A DNA stretch of 64,000 nt, taken from positions 124,001-188,000 of the forward strand of contig NZ_AXVA01000005.1 of NCBI RefSeq assembly GCF_000482325.1. Direction: 5' to 3'. A program made the position numbers and the translations under genes. Source of the stretch: Bacillus sp. UNC438CL73TsuS30 (lineage in GTDB: Bacteria; Bacillota; Bacilli; Bacillales; Cytobacillaceae). Below are positions 17,265-28,511 of this stretch, in pieces (positions within the stretch are counted from its first letter, which is position 1; the number at the start of each line of letters is the position of its first letter). A model generated the notes under the pieces. That model ran no database searches, was not told the DNA's origin, and saw only the letters and a program-made list of their open reading frames with translations.

Positions 17265-17277
17265 GTGGTCTGACCAC
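17265..17277. promoter_or_regulatory. FadR/PdhR-type palindromic operator before accD
   Basis: GTGGTCTGACCAC differs from the site before ytsJ only at the central base. It lies about 110 bases before the accD start. No convincing -35/-10 pair could be placed around it. Confidence 0.65.
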
Positions 17278-17386
17278 TTTTATAGACCGCAAAGGTATGA
17301 AGTGATTCAAGAATAGAAAGACTTTTGATTAGAAGATGTAGGTCTTTGCCGATTGGCCTAAGAACTACAACGAGGGAGGTTATTTT

Positions 17387-18262
17387 TTGCTTAAAGACCT
17401 TTTTACAAAAAACAATACAAAGAAAAGAAAATATGCAACCATTCCAACTGAAACGGTAAAAAGTGATGTCCCTGAAGGAATTATGACAAAGTGCCCTTCA
17501 TGTAAAAAGATCATGTATACAAAGGAATTAAATAAAAATCTAAAAGTGTGTATTCATTGTGGTCACCATTTCCAAATGAATTCAAGAGAACGGCTTGAAA
17601 GTTTTGTGGATGAAGGTAGTTTTGAAGAAATAAATGAAAATATGATTTCAAAAAATCCTTTGAATTTTCCTGATTATCTGGAAAAGCTGGAAAAAGACCG
17701 CGAAAAAAGTAAACTAAATGAAGCGGTTGTAACTGGAATTGGAACTGTGAATGGTCATAAAATTGTTGTAGCCATTATGGATGCCACTTTCCGAATGGGA
17801 AGTATGGGATCGGTTGTTGGTGAAAAAATAACACTTGCGATCGAAAAAGCGGATGAGCTATCCGTACCATTTATTATTTTTACTGCTTCCGGCGGTGCCA
17901 GAATGCAAGAGGGAGCACTAAGTCTTATGCAGATGGCGAAAACCAGTGTTGCCTTGAAGAGGTTTAGTGATAATGGCGGTCTAATTATTTCAATGATGAC
18001 ACATCCAACTACAGGCGGTGTTTCTGCAAGCTTTGCATCGCTTGGTGACTATAATTTTGCTGAACCAGAGGCTCTGATTGGCTTTGCAGGCCGAAGGGTT
18101 ATTGAACAATCCATCCGTGAAGAATTGCCGGAGGATTTTCAAACAGCTGAATTCCTTTTAAAACATGGGCAGCTTGATGCGATTATTTCTCGTTTGGATT
18201 TAGTAGATCAAATTACTAACATTCTCGAAATCCATCAACCTGGAGGTGAGCTTGAATGGTAG
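17387..18262 (+). CDS. accD: Acetyl-CoA carboxylase carboxyltransferase subunit beta
   Basis: Forms with AccA the carboxyltransferase that moves CO2 from carboxybiotin to acetyl-CoA, making malonyl-CoA for fatty-acid synthesis. 291 residues. The N-terminal four-Cys zinc ribbon (CPSC and CIHC, about residues 38-60) and the oxyanion-forming [11 protein letters not shown] (about 166-176) are clear. TTG 17387 follows GGGAGG. The end overlaps accA by seven bases, so the two subunits are translationally coupled for equal output. Confidence 0.96.
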   Translation: MLKDLFTKNNTKKRKYATIPTETVKSDVPEGIMTKCPSCKKIMYTKELNKNLKVCIHCGHHFQMNSRERLESFVDEGSFEEINENMISKNPLNFPDYLEKLEKDREKSKLNEAVVTGIGTVNGHKIVVAIMDATFRMGSMGSVVGEKITLAIEKADELSVPFIIFTASGGARMQEGALSLMQMAKTSVALKRFSDNGGLIISMMTHPTTGGVSASFASLGDYNFAEPEALIGFAGRRVIEQSIREELPEDFQTAEFLLKHGQLDAIISRLDLVDQITNILEIHQPGGELEW

Positions 18263-19233
18263 GAGAACTAGAATTTGAACGTCCAATTATTGAGCTAAGA
18301 AAGAAAATCAGCGAAATAAGGGAATTTACCAAAACAGCTGATGTTGATCTTAGTTCGGAAATTGAAAAATTAGAGACCCGTTTAGAGAAACTTGAAAAAG
18401 ATATTTACGAGAATATTAAGCCATGGGATCGCGTGCAGATTGCCCGCCACCCAAACAGACCGACAACACTCGATTATATTGCGGAAATCTTTGAAGGCTT
18501 TTTTGAATGTCACGGCGACCGGACCTTTTCGGATGATGAGGCCATTGTCAGCGGAATTGCTAAATTTAAGGGATTACCTGTTACCATCATCGGCCATCAG
18601 AGAGGTAAGGATACGAAGGAAAATATCCGCCGGAATTTTGGAATGCCGCATCCGGAGGGGTACAGAAAAGCACTTCGTTTAATGAAGCAGGCTGATAAAT
18701 TTAAACGTCCGATTATTTGTTTTATTGATACAAAAGGTGCCTATCCTGGGAAAGCCGCTGAAGAACGTGGGCAAAGTGAAGCGATTGCGAAGAACCTTTT
18801 TGAAATGGCAGGTCTGCGGGTACCTGTAATCTGTATTGTTATTGGAGAAGGCGGAAGCGGTGGAGCCCTTGCACTAGGTGTCGGCAATCGGATTTATATG
18901 TTGGAAAACTCTACCTATTCGGTTATTTCGCCCGAAGGGGCAGCAGCTATTCTGTGGAAGGACGCTGCTCTTGCAAAGAAAGCAGCAGAAACGATGAAGA
19001 TTACCGCACCAGACTTAAAAGAATTGGGTGTAATTGATGATATTATTCCTGAGATTAAGGGTGGTGCCCATAAAAATGTTAAAAAGCAGGCAGAGGAAAT
19101 TGAAAATATTTTAAAGACTTCCTTACAAGAACTTCTTAAACTTTCAGAGGATGAATTGATTGCAGACCGCTATAATCGATTCAGGACAATAGGCGAGTTT
19201 TCACTTGCAAAGGATTATATTGGTGTTCAGTAA
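18256..19233 (+). CDS. accA: Acetyl-CoA carboxylase carboxyltransferase subunit alpha
   Basis: 325 residues, crotonase superfamily partner of AccD. An N-terminal helical region (about 1-60, [20 protein letters not shown]) precedes the catalytic domain with [11 protein letters not shown] (about 115), [19 protein letters not shown] (about 155) and the oxyanion loop [13 protein letters not shown] (about 196-208). Its ribosome binding site GGAGGTGAG lies inside accD. A terminator follows. Confidence 0.97.
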   Translation: MVGELEFERPIIELRKKISEIREFTKTADVDLSSEIEKLETRLEKLEKDIYENIKPWDRVQIARHPNRPTTLDYIAEIFEGFFECHGDRTFSDDEAIVSGIAKFKGLPVTIIGHQRGKDTKENIRRNFGMPHPEGYRKALRLMKQADKFKRPIICFIDTKGAYPGKAAEERGQSEAIAKNLFEMAGLRVPVICIVIGEGGSGGALALGVGNRIYMLENSTYSVISPEGAAAILWKDAALAKKAAETMKITAPDLKELGVIDDIIPEIKGGAHKNVKKQAEEIENILKTSLQELLKLSEDELIADRYNRFRTIGEFSLAKDYIGVQ

Positions 19234-19261
19234 AACGTGTCTCTTTTGACACGTTTTTTTA
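19232..19261 (+). terminator. Terminator after accA
   Basis: AAAACGTGTC pairs with GACACGTTTT around a 6-base loop, then a T run. Confidence 0.88.
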
Positions 19262-20500
<1,239 letters not shown>

Positions 20501-20528
20501 TCATGCTCGATCTAGGAGGAAATATAGG

Positions 20529-22292
20529 ATGTTACGGAAAACAAAAATTGTTTGTACAATCGGTCCCGCAAGCGAGTCGGTTGAAAAATTAACACAATTA
20601 ATTGAATCGGGAATGAATGTAGCAAGATTGAATTTTTCCCATGGTAATTTCGAAGAACACGGTGCACGGATTAAGAATATTCGTGAAGCCGCAAAAAAAA
20701 CAAATAAAACAGTGGCAATTTTGCTTGACACTAAGGGCCCTGAAATCCGTACAAATAATATGGAAAACGGTGCAATTGAATTAAAGTCCGGGGAAAATAT
20801 AATTATATCGATGACAGAAGTAGAAGGAACACCGCAAAAATTTTCCGTTACATATGCCGGTTTAATTGAAGATGTTCATGTAGGCTCGAAAATTTTATTG
20901 GATGATGGGTTAATTGGTCTTGAAGTAACAAAAATAGATCAAGCTGCAAATGAAATTCATACAAAAATTTTGAATAGCGGTACATTAAAAAATAAAAAGG
21001 GTGTAAATGTACCGGGAGTTTCTGTTAATTTACCAGGCATTACAGAAAAAGATACAAAAGATATCCTTTTTGGGATTGAACAGGACGTCGATTTTATTGC
21101 TGCCTCCTTTGTTCGACGGTCCAAAGATGTTTTGGAAATCCGCCAGCTTTTAGAAGAAAATAATGCAGCCCATATTCATATTATCCCTAAGATTGAAAAT
21201 CAAGAAGGTGTTGATAACATTGATGAAATCCTCGAGGTTTCCGATGGTTTGATGGTCGCACGCGGTGATCTTGGGGTCGAAATTCCTGCAGAAGAAGTTC
21301 CACTTGTACAAAAAATGTTAATTAAAAAATGTAATGCATTAGGTAAACCAGTTATTACGGCAACGCAAATGCTTGATTCGATGCAGCGTAATCCAAGACC
21401 AACACGTGCAGAAGCTAGTGACGTTGCTAATGCCATTTTCGATGGAACAGATGCTATCATGCTTTCAGGGGAAACGGCTGCCGGCACGTACCCTGTAGAA
21501 GCCGTACAGACCATGCATAATATTGCCTCAAGAGCTGAACAGGCACTAGACCACAAAGAAATCCTTTCAACCCGCAGCAAGGATACGGAACACAATCTGA
21601 CTGATGCGATTGGGCAATCAGTAGCGCATACCGCACTTAATCTTGATGTAACCTCAATTGTTACTCCAACGGCGAGTGGTCATACAGCAAGGATGATTTC
21701 GAAGTATCGTCCGAAAGCACCAATTGTTGCTGTTACATCAAATGATTCAGTGTCCCGCCGTTTATCCCTTGTTTGGGGCGTGTACCCGCAGTTGGGAAGA
21801 ATGTGCGCAACGACGGATGAAATGCTCGAAATTGCTGTTGAAGAAAGTGTGAATAGCGGTATTGTCAAACACGGAGATTTAGTGGTGATTACTGCCGGTG
21901 TTCCTGTTGGGGAAGCTGGTACGACCAATTTAATGAAGATTCATGTTGTTGGTGATATCATCACAAAGGCACAAGGCATTGGACGGAAGTCTGCTTTTGG
22001 TAAAGTAGTGATTGCACACAATGCAAAGGAAGCTATGGAAAAAGTAAAACCTGGATGCATTTTAGTTACGATTGGCTCTGACCGCGATATGATGCCTGCG
22101 ATTGAAAAAAGTGCAGCACTTATTACCGAAGAAGGCGGTTTAACCAGCCATGGTGCTGTAGTAGGCTTAAATTTAGGGATTCCGGTAATTGTCGGTGTCG
22201 ACAATGCCTTAAACCTATTTACAGATGGTCAAGAAATCACCGTGGACGCAGCAAGAGGCGTTATTTATAACGGACACGCTAGTGTTCTATAA
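20529..22292 (+). CDS. pyk: Pyruvate kinase
   Basis: Transfers phosphate from phosphoenolpyruvate to ADP, the last glycolytic step. 587 residues: the barrel core has [13 protein letters not shown] at the start, [10 protein letters not shown] (about 65) and the active-site [12 protein letters not shown] (about 240-251). The extra C-terminal domain typical of Bacillus and Geobacillus enzymes (about 475-587) resembles the PEP-utilising swivelling domain, with [19 protein letters not shown] split around the conserved TSHGA. Ribosome binding site AGGAGG. A terminator follows. Confidence 0.97.
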   Translation: MLRKTKIVCTIGPASESVEKLTQLIESGMNVARLNFSHGNFEEHGARIKNIREAAKKTNKTVAILLDTKGPEIRTNNMENGAIELKSGENIIISMTEVEGTPQKFSVTYAGLIEDVHVGSKILLDDGLIGLEVTKIDQAANEIHTKILNSGTLKNKKGVNVPGVSVNLPGITEKDTKDILFGIEQDVDFIAASFVRRSKDVLEIRQLLEENNAAHIHIIPKIENQEGVDNIDEILEVSDGLMVARGDLGVEIPAEEVPLVQKMLIKKCNALGKPVITATQMLDSMQRNPRPTRAEASDVANAIFDGTDAIMLSGETAAGTYPVEAVQTMHNIASRAEQALDHKEILSTRSKDTEHNLTDAIGQSVAHTALNLDVTSIVTPTASGHTARMISKYRPKAPIVAVTSNDSVSRRLSLVWGVYPQLGRMCATTDEMLEIAVEESVNSGIVKHGDLVVITAGVPVGEAGTTNLMKIHVVGDIITKAQGIGRKSAFGKVVIAHNAKEAMEKVKPGCILVTIGSDRDMMPAIEKSAALITEEGGLTSHGAVVGLNLGIPVIVGVDNALNLFTDGQEITVDAARGVIYNGHASVL

Positions 22293-22294
22293 TT

Positions 22295-22323
22295 AAAAGA
22301 AGGGCTTTTGCTCTTCTTTTTTC
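22295..22323 (+). terminator. Terminator after pyk
   Basis: AAAAGAAG-GC pairs with GC-CTTCTTTT and runs into T-rich sequence. Confidence 0.78.
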
Positions 22324-22372
22324 TTTTTCAATGGTATGATTGTCTTATTAGGTATTAGGGGGGAGAGGGAAA

Positions 22373-22759
22373 ATGCGTTACTTATTTTTATTGATTATCA
22401 TTATACCGGCAGCAGATATTGGACTACTTCTTTTTTCAGGCAAAACGATTGGAGTATTACCAACACTTCTCTTTATCCTTTTAACAGGCGTCCTTGGTGC
22501 CTATTTAGCCAAAAAAGAAGGACTACAAACCATTCGAAGAGCACAGGAACAGCTGCGCCACGGACAGATTCCTGGTGAATCAGTACTAGATGGTGTGTGT
22601 ATTCTGATTGGAGGAACACTCCTTCTTACACCCGGATTTATTACCGATATCTTAGGATTTCTCATGCTTTTCCCTCCAACTAGAAAACTATTTAAATTCT
22701 TAATGAAAAATTCGCTCCGCAAATGGATTAATAAAGGCAATATTAAAATAATAAAATAA
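22373..22759 (+). CDS. fxsA: FxsA family membrane protein
   Basis: 128 residues. Three hydrophobic segments are seen, at about 2-20 (LFLLIIIIPAADIGLLL), 27-45 (VLPTLLFILLTGVLGAYL) and 70-96, the last carrying the family motif LLLTPGFITDILGFLLL-like (here GGTLLLTPGFITDILG). The family is named for suppression of phage exclusion in E. coli; its role in Bacillus is unknown. The corresponding B. subtilis gene, also after pyk, is ytzA. Ribosome binding site GGGGGGAGAGG. Confidence 0.9.
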   Translation: MRYLFLLIIIIPAADIGLLLFSGKTIGVLPTLLFILLTGVLGAYLAKKEGLQTIRRAQEQLRHGQIPGESVLDGVCILIGGTLLLTPGFITDILGFLMLFPPTRKLFKFLMKNSLRKWINKGNIKIIK

Positions 22760-22792
22760 AAAAACGTCAGCAGCGGAGCTGACGTTTTTTTA
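22758..22792. terminator. Terminator between convergent fxsA and ytvI
   Basis: A perfect AACGTCAGC / GCTGACGTT stem with A-rich and T-rich flanks, able to work in both directions. Confidence 0.88.
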
Positions 22793-23905
22793 TGCTTCTT
22801 TTCCCACAATGAATCCCCATAAATCATGGAAGACATTTGCACGGTAAAGTGTACTGATAATGACAAGGGTAACGGGTCCAAGAATTAGTCCCAAAAACCC
22901 AATTAATTTAAATCCGACGAATAAAGCAATTAGGGTTGCTAACGGATCAAGACCAATATTAGAAGATAGTATTTTCGGCTCCATAATCTGTCTTTGGGCT
23001 AAAACAATCACATATAGGACACCTAACCCAATAGCAAGTCCTGTATCTCCGGAAATGACCTCATAAATAATCCATGGAACAAAAACAGCCCCTGTCCCTA
23101 GATAAGGAAGTACATCGACAATCCCAGTGACGAGCGCAATCGTGATTGCATAATCGACACGAAGGATAAGTAATCCGATTAAAATAATAACAGTAGTGAT
23201 GGAAATGAGGGTTAATTGTGCTTTGATAAATCCAAATAAGGCTTTCTTTAAATCGATAAAAACAGTTTTACCACTGGACTTTGCTTTTTCAGGTAATAAT
23301 TTTCCACCAAGGGCTGACAGACGATACCAATCTTTGCTGATAAAGAAGGTTGCCAGTAAAGAAAAGATTAAGACGGTAGCGGCAGTTGGAAACCATGATA
23401 AAATATTAGGAATAATCCCGAAAAGGTTTTGGATGAATGAACCGACAGTAGTACCTATATTCTTCCCTACATTTTGAATATTTCCGATAATGGTATCCTG
23501 CTGTCCGGCATCAAGCTTGTTAAAAACACTCGTTAATTGATTATAGAAGGGAATAATCTGGGCGGTGACGACTTTTTCAATATAATCAATTAATGTATCG
23601 AGATGTTCCGGTACTACTGCGGCAAGGTAATTTGCTCCAGAAACAATTTCTGCAACTAATAATGTAATCAATCCCGCAAATAGAGCAAAAATAAAGATTA
23701 ACGATAGGAAAACAGCAAGTACCCTTGGCATTTTTGCTTTTTTCTCCAATATATTAACCAAAGGATTAATCATAAAAGCAATCACGAGCCCAATTAGAAA
23801 TGGATAGGTAACCTTTGATACATAATAAAAAGATAAAAATCCAAGAACCACAATTCCTACTACTAAAAGGAATCTTAACGTTCTATATAAATACTTTAGA
23901 TTCAA
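22790..23905 (-). CDS. ytvI: AI-2E family transporter, sporulation protein YtvI
   Basis: 371 residues with about eight transmembrane segments. Two hydrophobic segments lie at the N-terminus (about 10-50), a further one near 65-85, an amphipathic stretch at 95-150, and a C-terminal hydrophobic half that contains DVLPYLGTGAVFVPW and GLDPLATLIALFVGFKLIG. This is the AI-2E/PerM permease family. YtvI is annotated in Bacillus as a sporulation membrane protein; its substrate is unknown. The start codon is TTG (23905-23903) behind GAGGAGG. Confidence 0.9.
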   Translation of the reverse strand: MNLKYLYRTLRFLLVVGIVVLGFLSFYYVSKVTYPFLIGLVIAFMINPLVNILEKKAKMPRVLAVFLSLIFIFALFAGLITLLVAEIVSGANYLAAVVPEHLDTLIDYIEKVVTAQIIPFYNQLTSVFNKLDAGQQDTIIGNIQNVGKNIGTTVGSFIQNLFGIIPNILSWFPTAATVLIFSLLATFFISKDWYRLSALGGKLLPEKAKSSGKTVFIDLKKALFGFIKAQLTLISITTVIILIGLLILRVDYAITIALVTGIVDVLPYLGTGAVFVPWIIYEVISGDTGLAIGLGVLYVIVLAQRQIMEPKILSSNIGLDPLATLIALFVGFKLIGFLGLILGPVTLVIISTLYRANVFHDLWGFIVGKEA

Positions 23906-24051
23906 GCTTAAACCTCCTCTCTAGAATGATCTATTTTTAATTAGATATATTTTAACATTTTTGATTGAAACTGCATATTTTTCCAATCTTATTTTTAAGG
24001 ACCTTTTTACAATGTTATACTGATATATTTATATTGGGGGGTGCACAACAA

Positions 24052-24513
24052 ATGATGAGTCAATCATTATTATTTTTATTGTTATTACTTGGAATCGGTT
24101 TTATAGCTAAAAATAACTCCTTAATGGTTGCGATTGCAGTTTTGCTTTTACTAAAATTTAGCGGATTAGGGACAAAATCGTTCACCATGCTGCAATCGAA
24201 AGGAATCAATTGGGGTGTTACAATTATTACAATTGCAGTACTTGCTCCGATTGCAAGTGGAGAAATTGGTTTTAAGGATTTAACTGGCGCATTTAAATCC
24301 TCCTTTGCCTGGATTGCCCTTATCTCCGGTATGGCCGTTGCCTTATTAGCAAAAGGGGGGGTATCACTACTTGCGAATGATCCTCAAATTACAACAGCAC
24401 TTGTATTAGGAACCATTTTATCCGTTTCAATTTTTAAAGGTGTGGCGGTGGGACCGCTTATTGGAGCAGGTATTGCCTATACAGTGATGAAAGTTGTTGA
24501 TTTTTTTACTTAG
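24052..24513 (+). CDS. ytwI: DUF441 membrane protein YtwI
   Basis: 153 residues with four hydrophobic segments and the family-typical QSKGINWGVTIITIAVLAPIASGEIGF (split: QSKGINWGV, then LAPIASGEIGF). Also typical are NDPQITTALVLGTIL and the C-terminal VAVGPLIGAGIAY. Function unknown. ATG 24052 follows GGGGGGTG; upstream in-frame sequence to 23965 lacks a site and is not conserved in type. In B. subtilis it also precedes citZ. Confidence 0.88.
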   Translation: MMSQSLLFLLLLLGIGFIAKNNSLMVAIAVLLLLKFSGLGTKSFTMLQSKGINWGVTIITIAVLAPIASGEIGFKDLTGAFKSSFAWIALISGMAVALLAKGGVSLLANDPQITTALVLGTILSVSIFKGVAVGPLIGAGIAYTVMKVVDFFT

Positions 24514-24559
24514 AAATTTTGTAAAAATAATATTTTTCTATTTTTTCAAGTCCTTCTCA

Positions 24560-24588
24560 TTCACAAAACTCTGATAATTGTTTATAAT
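24560..24588 (+). promoter_or_regulatory. Predicted upstream promoter of citZ
   Basis: TTCACA (24560-24565), 17-base spacer, TATAAT (24583-24588); start near 24595, where a cre-like sequence lies. Confidence 0.6.
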
Positions 24589-24594
24589 AGTACG

Positions 24595-24608
24595 TGTAAG
24601 CGTATCCT
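24595..24608 (+). promoter_or_regulatory. cre-like CcpA site at the citZ start point
   Basis: TGTAAGCGTATCCT keeps the left half of the cre consensus exactly and departs from it at three positions in the right half. It covers the predicted start point, a repressing position. A second, weaker cre-like AGCAAGCGCTCACT lies at 24691-24704. Confidence 0.45.
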
Positions 24609-24610
24609 TT

Positions 24611-24640
24611 TTTACATATCTCACTCATATATGATAAAAT
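24611..24640 (+). promoter_or_regulatory. Possible second citZ promoter
   Basis: TTTACA (24611-24616), 18-base spacer, TAAAAT (24635-24640); start near 24647, within the inverted repeat at 24647-24665. Confidence 0.45.
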
Positions 24641-24646
24641 ACCTTT

Positions 24647-24665
24647 ATAATAAGCAATTTATTAT
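24647..24665. promoter_or_regulatory. Perfect inverted repeat at the citZ control region
   Basis: ATAATAA and TTATTAT flank GCAAT. The ATAA/TTAT half sites recall the box of CcpC, the LysR-type citrate-responsive repressor of citZ in B. subtilis, but the half-site spacing here does not match the N7 I recall. The binding protein is therefore uncertain. Confidence 0.4.
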
Positions 24666-24870
24666 GAAGGAAAGATTTTGTTTTTTTCCGAGCAAGCGCT
24701 CACTCTATTTCAATCTATTGGAAATATGCGTGAGATGGGTAACACAATGAATGGGAAATACAACCATTTTTATTCTTTTTCATCCAGGATAGCTTTAGCT
24801 AACTTTTATTGAAAGATATAATAAACAAATGGGTAATGGGGAATTTTAGAAAGCAAAGGAGAGATTTACG

Positions 24871-25989
24871 ATGACGGTAACACGTGGACTTGAGGGGATT
24901 GTAGCAACAACTTCCTCCATCAGCTCAATTATCGATGACACACTAACATACGTGGGTTATGACATTGATGATTTAGCAAAAAATGCTAGTTTTGAAGAAG
25001 TTATTTATTTGTTGTGGCATCGTCAGCTGCCGACAGCAGAGCAATTGAAAGAGCTTAAAAAAGAACTTTCTGAAAATGCAGCACTTCCTCAAGAAGTAAT
25101 CGAACATTTCAAAATGTATCCAATTCAAAAGGTTCATCCAATGGCAGCACTCCGCTCAGCCGTTTCTCTATTAGGGTTATATGATGATGAAGCCGATGTA
25201 ATGAATGAAGAAGCAAACTATAAAAAAGCGGTTCGTCTGCAAGCAAAGATGCCTACAATTGTAGCAACATTTGCGAGGGTTAGAAAGGGTCTAGAACCTG
25301 TTGCACCAAAAAAGGATTTAAGCTTTGCGGCTAATTTTCTTTACATGTTAACAGGAAATGAGCCTAAGCCAATTGCCGTTGAAGCAATTAATAAAGCACT
25401 TGTTTTACATGCAGACCATGAATTAAATGCCTCTACCTTTACTGCACGAGTTTGTGTGGCTACATTATCAGATGTATACTCCGGAGTTACAGCTGCAATC
25501 GGAGCATTAAAAGGCCCGCTCCATGGTGGAGCAAATGAAGCCGTTATGAAGATGCTTACTGATATTGGTACAATTGAAAATGTTGAACCATATATTCGCG
25601 GCAAGCTGGAGAAAAAAGAAAAAATCATGGGCTTTGGTCACAGAGTATACCGCCAAGGAGATCCGCGTGCAAAGCACTTAAGGGAAATGTCAAAGAAATT
25701 AACAGAACTTACCGGTGAACCATTTTGGTATGATATGTCTGTTAAAATTGAAGGCATTGTTACAGGCGAAAAGAAATTACCGCCAAATGTTGACTTCTAT
25801 TCAGCATCTGTTTATCACAGCCTTGGTATTGATCATGATTTATTCACACCAATCTTTGCTGTCAGCCGTGTTTCCGGATGGCTTGCTCATATTTTAGAGC
25901 AATATGAAAACAACCGCTTAATTCGTCCGCGCGCTGAATATACTGGTCCTGGAATGCAAAAATACATTCCAATTGAACAAAGAGGATAA
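24871..25989 (+). CDS. citZ: Citrate synthase
   Basis: Condenses acetyl-CoA and oxaloacetate to citrate, entry to the TCA cycle. 372 residues, the short Gram-positive type. Catalytic residues appear in GPLHGGANEAV (His, about 215-225), MGFGHRVYRQGDPRAK (His, about 255) and the Asp in YSASVYHS-near DVDFYSA-type segment (here NVDFYSASVY). A late Arg is in RPRAEYTGP (about 352). AAGGAGAG precedes the ATG. It heads the citZ-icd-mdh cluster. Confidence 0.97.
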   Translation: MTVTRGLEGIVATTSSISSIIDDTLTYVGYDIDDLAKNASFEEVIYLLWHRQLPTAEQLKELKKELSENAALPQEVIEHFKMYPIQKVHPMAALRSAVSLLGLYDDEADVMNEEANYKKAVRLQAKMPTIVATFARVRKGLEPVAPKKDLSFAANFLYMLTGNEPKPIAVEAINKALVLHADHELNASTFTARVCVATLSDVYSGVTAAIGALKGPLHGGANEAVMKMLTDIGTIENVEPYIRGKLEKKEKIMGFGHRVYRQGDPRAKHLREMSKKLTELTGEPFWYDMSVKIEGIVTGEKKLPPNVDFYSASVYHSLGIDHDLFTPIFAVSRVSGWLAHILEQYENNRLIRPRAEYTGPGMQKYIPIEQRG

Positions 25990-26132
25990 TTTATTTTACT
26001 TTTTGCTCAAAAATTGGTGTAATAGGATTGTAGGAAAAGGTTAGGGTAACGCTCTAACCTTTGATTCGGTCCTAGAAAACGGGTTATAAAACTTTTACCC
26101 GACGGTTATACATATTAGGAGGGAAAACATCT

Positions 26133-27401
26133 ATGCAAGGCGAAAAAATTACTGTTAAAGATGGCGTATTAAATGTTCCAAACAATCCAATTATTCCGTT
26201 TATCGAAGGAGACGGTACCGGTCCTGATATCTGGGCAGCTTCGTATCGCGTATTAGATGCAGCGGTAGAAAAAGCCTATAAGGGTGAACGCAAACTTGTA
26301 TGGAAAGAAGTTTTAGCAGGCGAGAAAGCATTCAATCAAACAGGAGAATGGCTGCCTTCAGAAACTCTTGATGTAATCAATGAATACTTAATTGCTATTA
26401 AAGGCCCATTAACAACACCAGTTGGCGGTGGAATTCGTTCATTAAACGTTGCACTTCGTCAAGAATTAGATTTATTTGTATGCTTACGTCCAGTAAGATG
26501 GTTTGAAGGGGTTCCTTCCCCAGTTAAACGTCCTCAAGATACAGACATGGTTATTTTCCGTGAAAATACTGAGGATATCTATGCTGGTATTGAATATGAA
26601 AAAGGTTCAGATGCAGTTAAGAAAATGATTGAATTCCTTCAAAATGAAATGGGCGTAAAGAAAATCAGATTCCCTGAAACTTCAGGTATTGGAATTAAGC
26701 CGATTTCTGAAGAAGGAACAAAACGTCTTGTCCGCGCAGCTCTTAACTATACTATTAAAGAGGGACGTAAATCTCTTACAATTGTGCACAAAGGTAATAT
26801 CATGAAATTTACTGAAGGCGCATTTAAAAACTGGGGCTATGAAGTGGCTGAAACAGAATTTGGCGATAAAGTCTTCACTTGGAATCAATATGACCGCATT
26901 AAAGCTGAACAAGGCACTGATGCTGCGAATAAAGCACAGGCTGATGCTGAAGCTGCAGGTAAAATTATTGTGAAAGATGCAATTGCTGACATCTTCTTAC
27001 AACAAATCCTTACTCGCCCTAAAGAATTTGATGTTGTTGCTACAATGAACTTAAATGGTGATTATATCTCCGATGCTCTTGCAGCGCAAGTCGGCGGTAT
27101 TGGTATTGCACCTGGAGCAAACATTAACTATGTAACAGGACACGCGATCTTCGAAGCAACACATGGTACTGCACCAAAGTATGCAGGTCTTGATAAAGTA
27201 AATCCTTCATCTGTTATCTTATCAGGTGTTCTTATGTTAGAACACTTAGGATGGAATGAAGCAGCGAATATGATCACGAAATCAATGGAAAAATCCATTG
27301 CTTCTAAAGTGGTAACATATGACTTTGCCCGTTTAATGGACGGAGCAACAGAAGTAAAAACATCTGAGTTTGCCGACGAGCTAATCAAAAATATGGAATA
27401 A
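26133..27401 (+). CDS. icd: Isocitrate dehydrogenase, NADP-dependent
   Basis: Oxidative decarboxylation of isocitrate to 2-oxoglutarate with NADP. 422 residues. Substrate-binding [16 protein letters not shown] (about 104-119) includes the Ser that corresponds to the phosphorylated Ser113 of the E. coli enzyme. Metal-binding Asp residues lie in [12 protein letters not shown] (about 305-316), and the nucleotide site is [11 protein letters not shown] (about 345). Ribosome binding site AGGAGG. It is 143 bases after citZ; a hairpin without a T run (27418-27441) separates it from mdh and may tune downstream expression. Confidence 0.97.
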   Translation: MQGEKITVKDGVLNVPNNPIIPFIEGDGTGPDIWAASYRVLDAAVEKAYKGERKLVWKEVLAGEKAFNQTGEWLPSETLDVINEYLIAIKGPLTTPVGGGIRSLNVALRQELDLFVCLRPVRWFEGVPSPVKRPQDTDMVIFRENTEDIYAGIEYEKGSDAVKKMIEFLQNEMGVKKIRFPETSGIGIKPISEEGTKRLVRAALNYTIKEGRKSLTIVHKGNIMKFTEGAFKNWGYEVAETEFGDKVFTWNQYDRIKAEQGTDAANKAQADAEAAGKIIVKDAIADIFLQQILTRPKEFDVVATMNLNGDYISDALAAQVGGIGIAPGANINYVTGHAIFEATHGTAPKYAGLDKVNPSSVILSGVLMLEHLGWNEAANMITKSMEKSIASKVVTYDFARLMDGATEVKTSEFADELIKNME

Positions 27402-27417
27402 GTTATTTCCTTCAGTT

Positions 27418-27441
27418 AAGGGCTGTTTTTTAAACAGCCCC
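27418..27441 (+). other. Stable hairpin between icd and mdh without a T tract
   Basis: AGGGCTGTTT pairs with AAACAGCCC. No T run follows, so it is more likely an mRNA-stability or processing element than a terminator. Confidence 0.45.
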
Positions 27442-27494
27442 TGTTGGTTATGCATTTTAGATTTTATACTTTTTAAAAAAAGGGGAGAGTCAAA

Positions 27495-28433
27495 ATGTCA
27501 TTAAAACGTAAAAAGGTTTCTGTAATCGGCGGCGGTTTCACTGGAGCAACTACTGCATTCTTACTTGCACAAAAAGAACTTGCAGATGTGGTTTTAGTTG
27601 ATATTCCTCAAATGGAAAATCCAACTAAAGGAAAAGCATTAGACATGCTTGAAGCAAGTCCTGTTCAAGGCTTTGATGCAAACATCACTGGCACTTCCAA
27701 TTACGAAGATACGGCTGACTCGGATATCGTGGTTATTACAGCCGGTATAGCTCGTAAACCAGGCATGAGCCGCGATGATTTAGTCCAAACAAACCAAAAA
27801 GTAATGAAAAGTGTAACACAGGAGATTGTAAAGTATTCACCAAATTGTACAATCGTTGTTTTAACAAACCCTGTTGATGCAATGACCTACACTGTTTTTA
27901 AAGAATCTGGCTTTCCTAAAAATCGCGTAATCGGCCAATCAGGTGTTCTTGATACAGCTCGTTTCCGTACATTCGTTGCTCAAGAATTAAACCTTTCTGT
28001 AAAAGATATTACAGGCTTTGTTTTAGGAGGACATGGGGATGACATGGTACCACTTGTACGTTATTCCTATGCAGGCGGTATTCCTCTTGAAACATTAATT
28101 CCAAAAGATCGCTTAGAAGCAATTGTTGAACGTACAAGAAAAGGCGGCGGTGAAATCGTTAACCTTCTTGGAAATGGCAGTGCATACTATGCTCCTGCGG
28201 CTTCTTTAGTGGAAATGTGTGAAACGATTCTGAAAGACCAGCGCCGCGTAATTCCTTCTATCGCATACCTTGAAGGTGAATTTGGATATGATGGAATCTA
28301 CCTTGGCGTACCAACTATCCTTGGTGCAAATGGAATTGAAAAAATTATTGAACTTGAATTAACTGCTGACGAAAAAGCAGCATTAGATAAATCTGCTGAA
28401 TCTGTACGCAATGTTATGGGTGTACTAGCTTAA
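27495..28433 (+). CDS. mdh: Malate dehydrogenase
   Basis: NAD-dependent malate to oxaloacetate. 312 residues of the LDH-like MDH type: Rossmann [15 protein letters not shown] (about 12-26), NAD-selecting Asp in [10 protein letters not shown] (about 36), [10 protein letters not shown] (about 117-126), [12 protein letters not shown] (about 150) and the catalytic His in [13 protein letters not shown] (about 177-189). Ribosome binding site AGGGGAGAG. Ends in a strong terminator. Confidence 0.97.
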   Translation: MSLKRKKVSVIGGGFTGATTAFLLAQKELADVVLVDIPQMENPTKGKALDMLEASPVQGFDANITGTSNYEDTADSDIVVITAGIARKPGMSRDDLVQTNQKVMKSVTQEIVKYSPNCTIVVLTNPVDAMTYTVFKESGFPKNRVIGQSGVLDTARFRTFVAQELNLSVKDITGFVLGGHGDDMVPLVRYSYAGGIPLETLIPKDRLEAIVERTRKGGGEIVNLLGNGSAYYAPAASLVEMCETILKDQRRVIPSIAYLEGEFGYDGIYLGVPTILGANGIEKIIELELTADEKAALDKSAESVRNVMGVLA

Positions 28434-28441
28434 TAATTTTG

Positions 28442-28471
28442 AAATTCGGGGTTAATGCCCCGAATTTTTTT
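28442..28471 (+). terminator. Terminator after mdh
   Basis: AAATTCGGGG pairs with CCCCGAATTT around a 6-base loop, then seven or more T residues. Confidence 0.9.
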
Positions 28472-28511
28472 CTAGTTATCATTGAAACCGTTTACATAAA
28501 GGGGAGATTAA

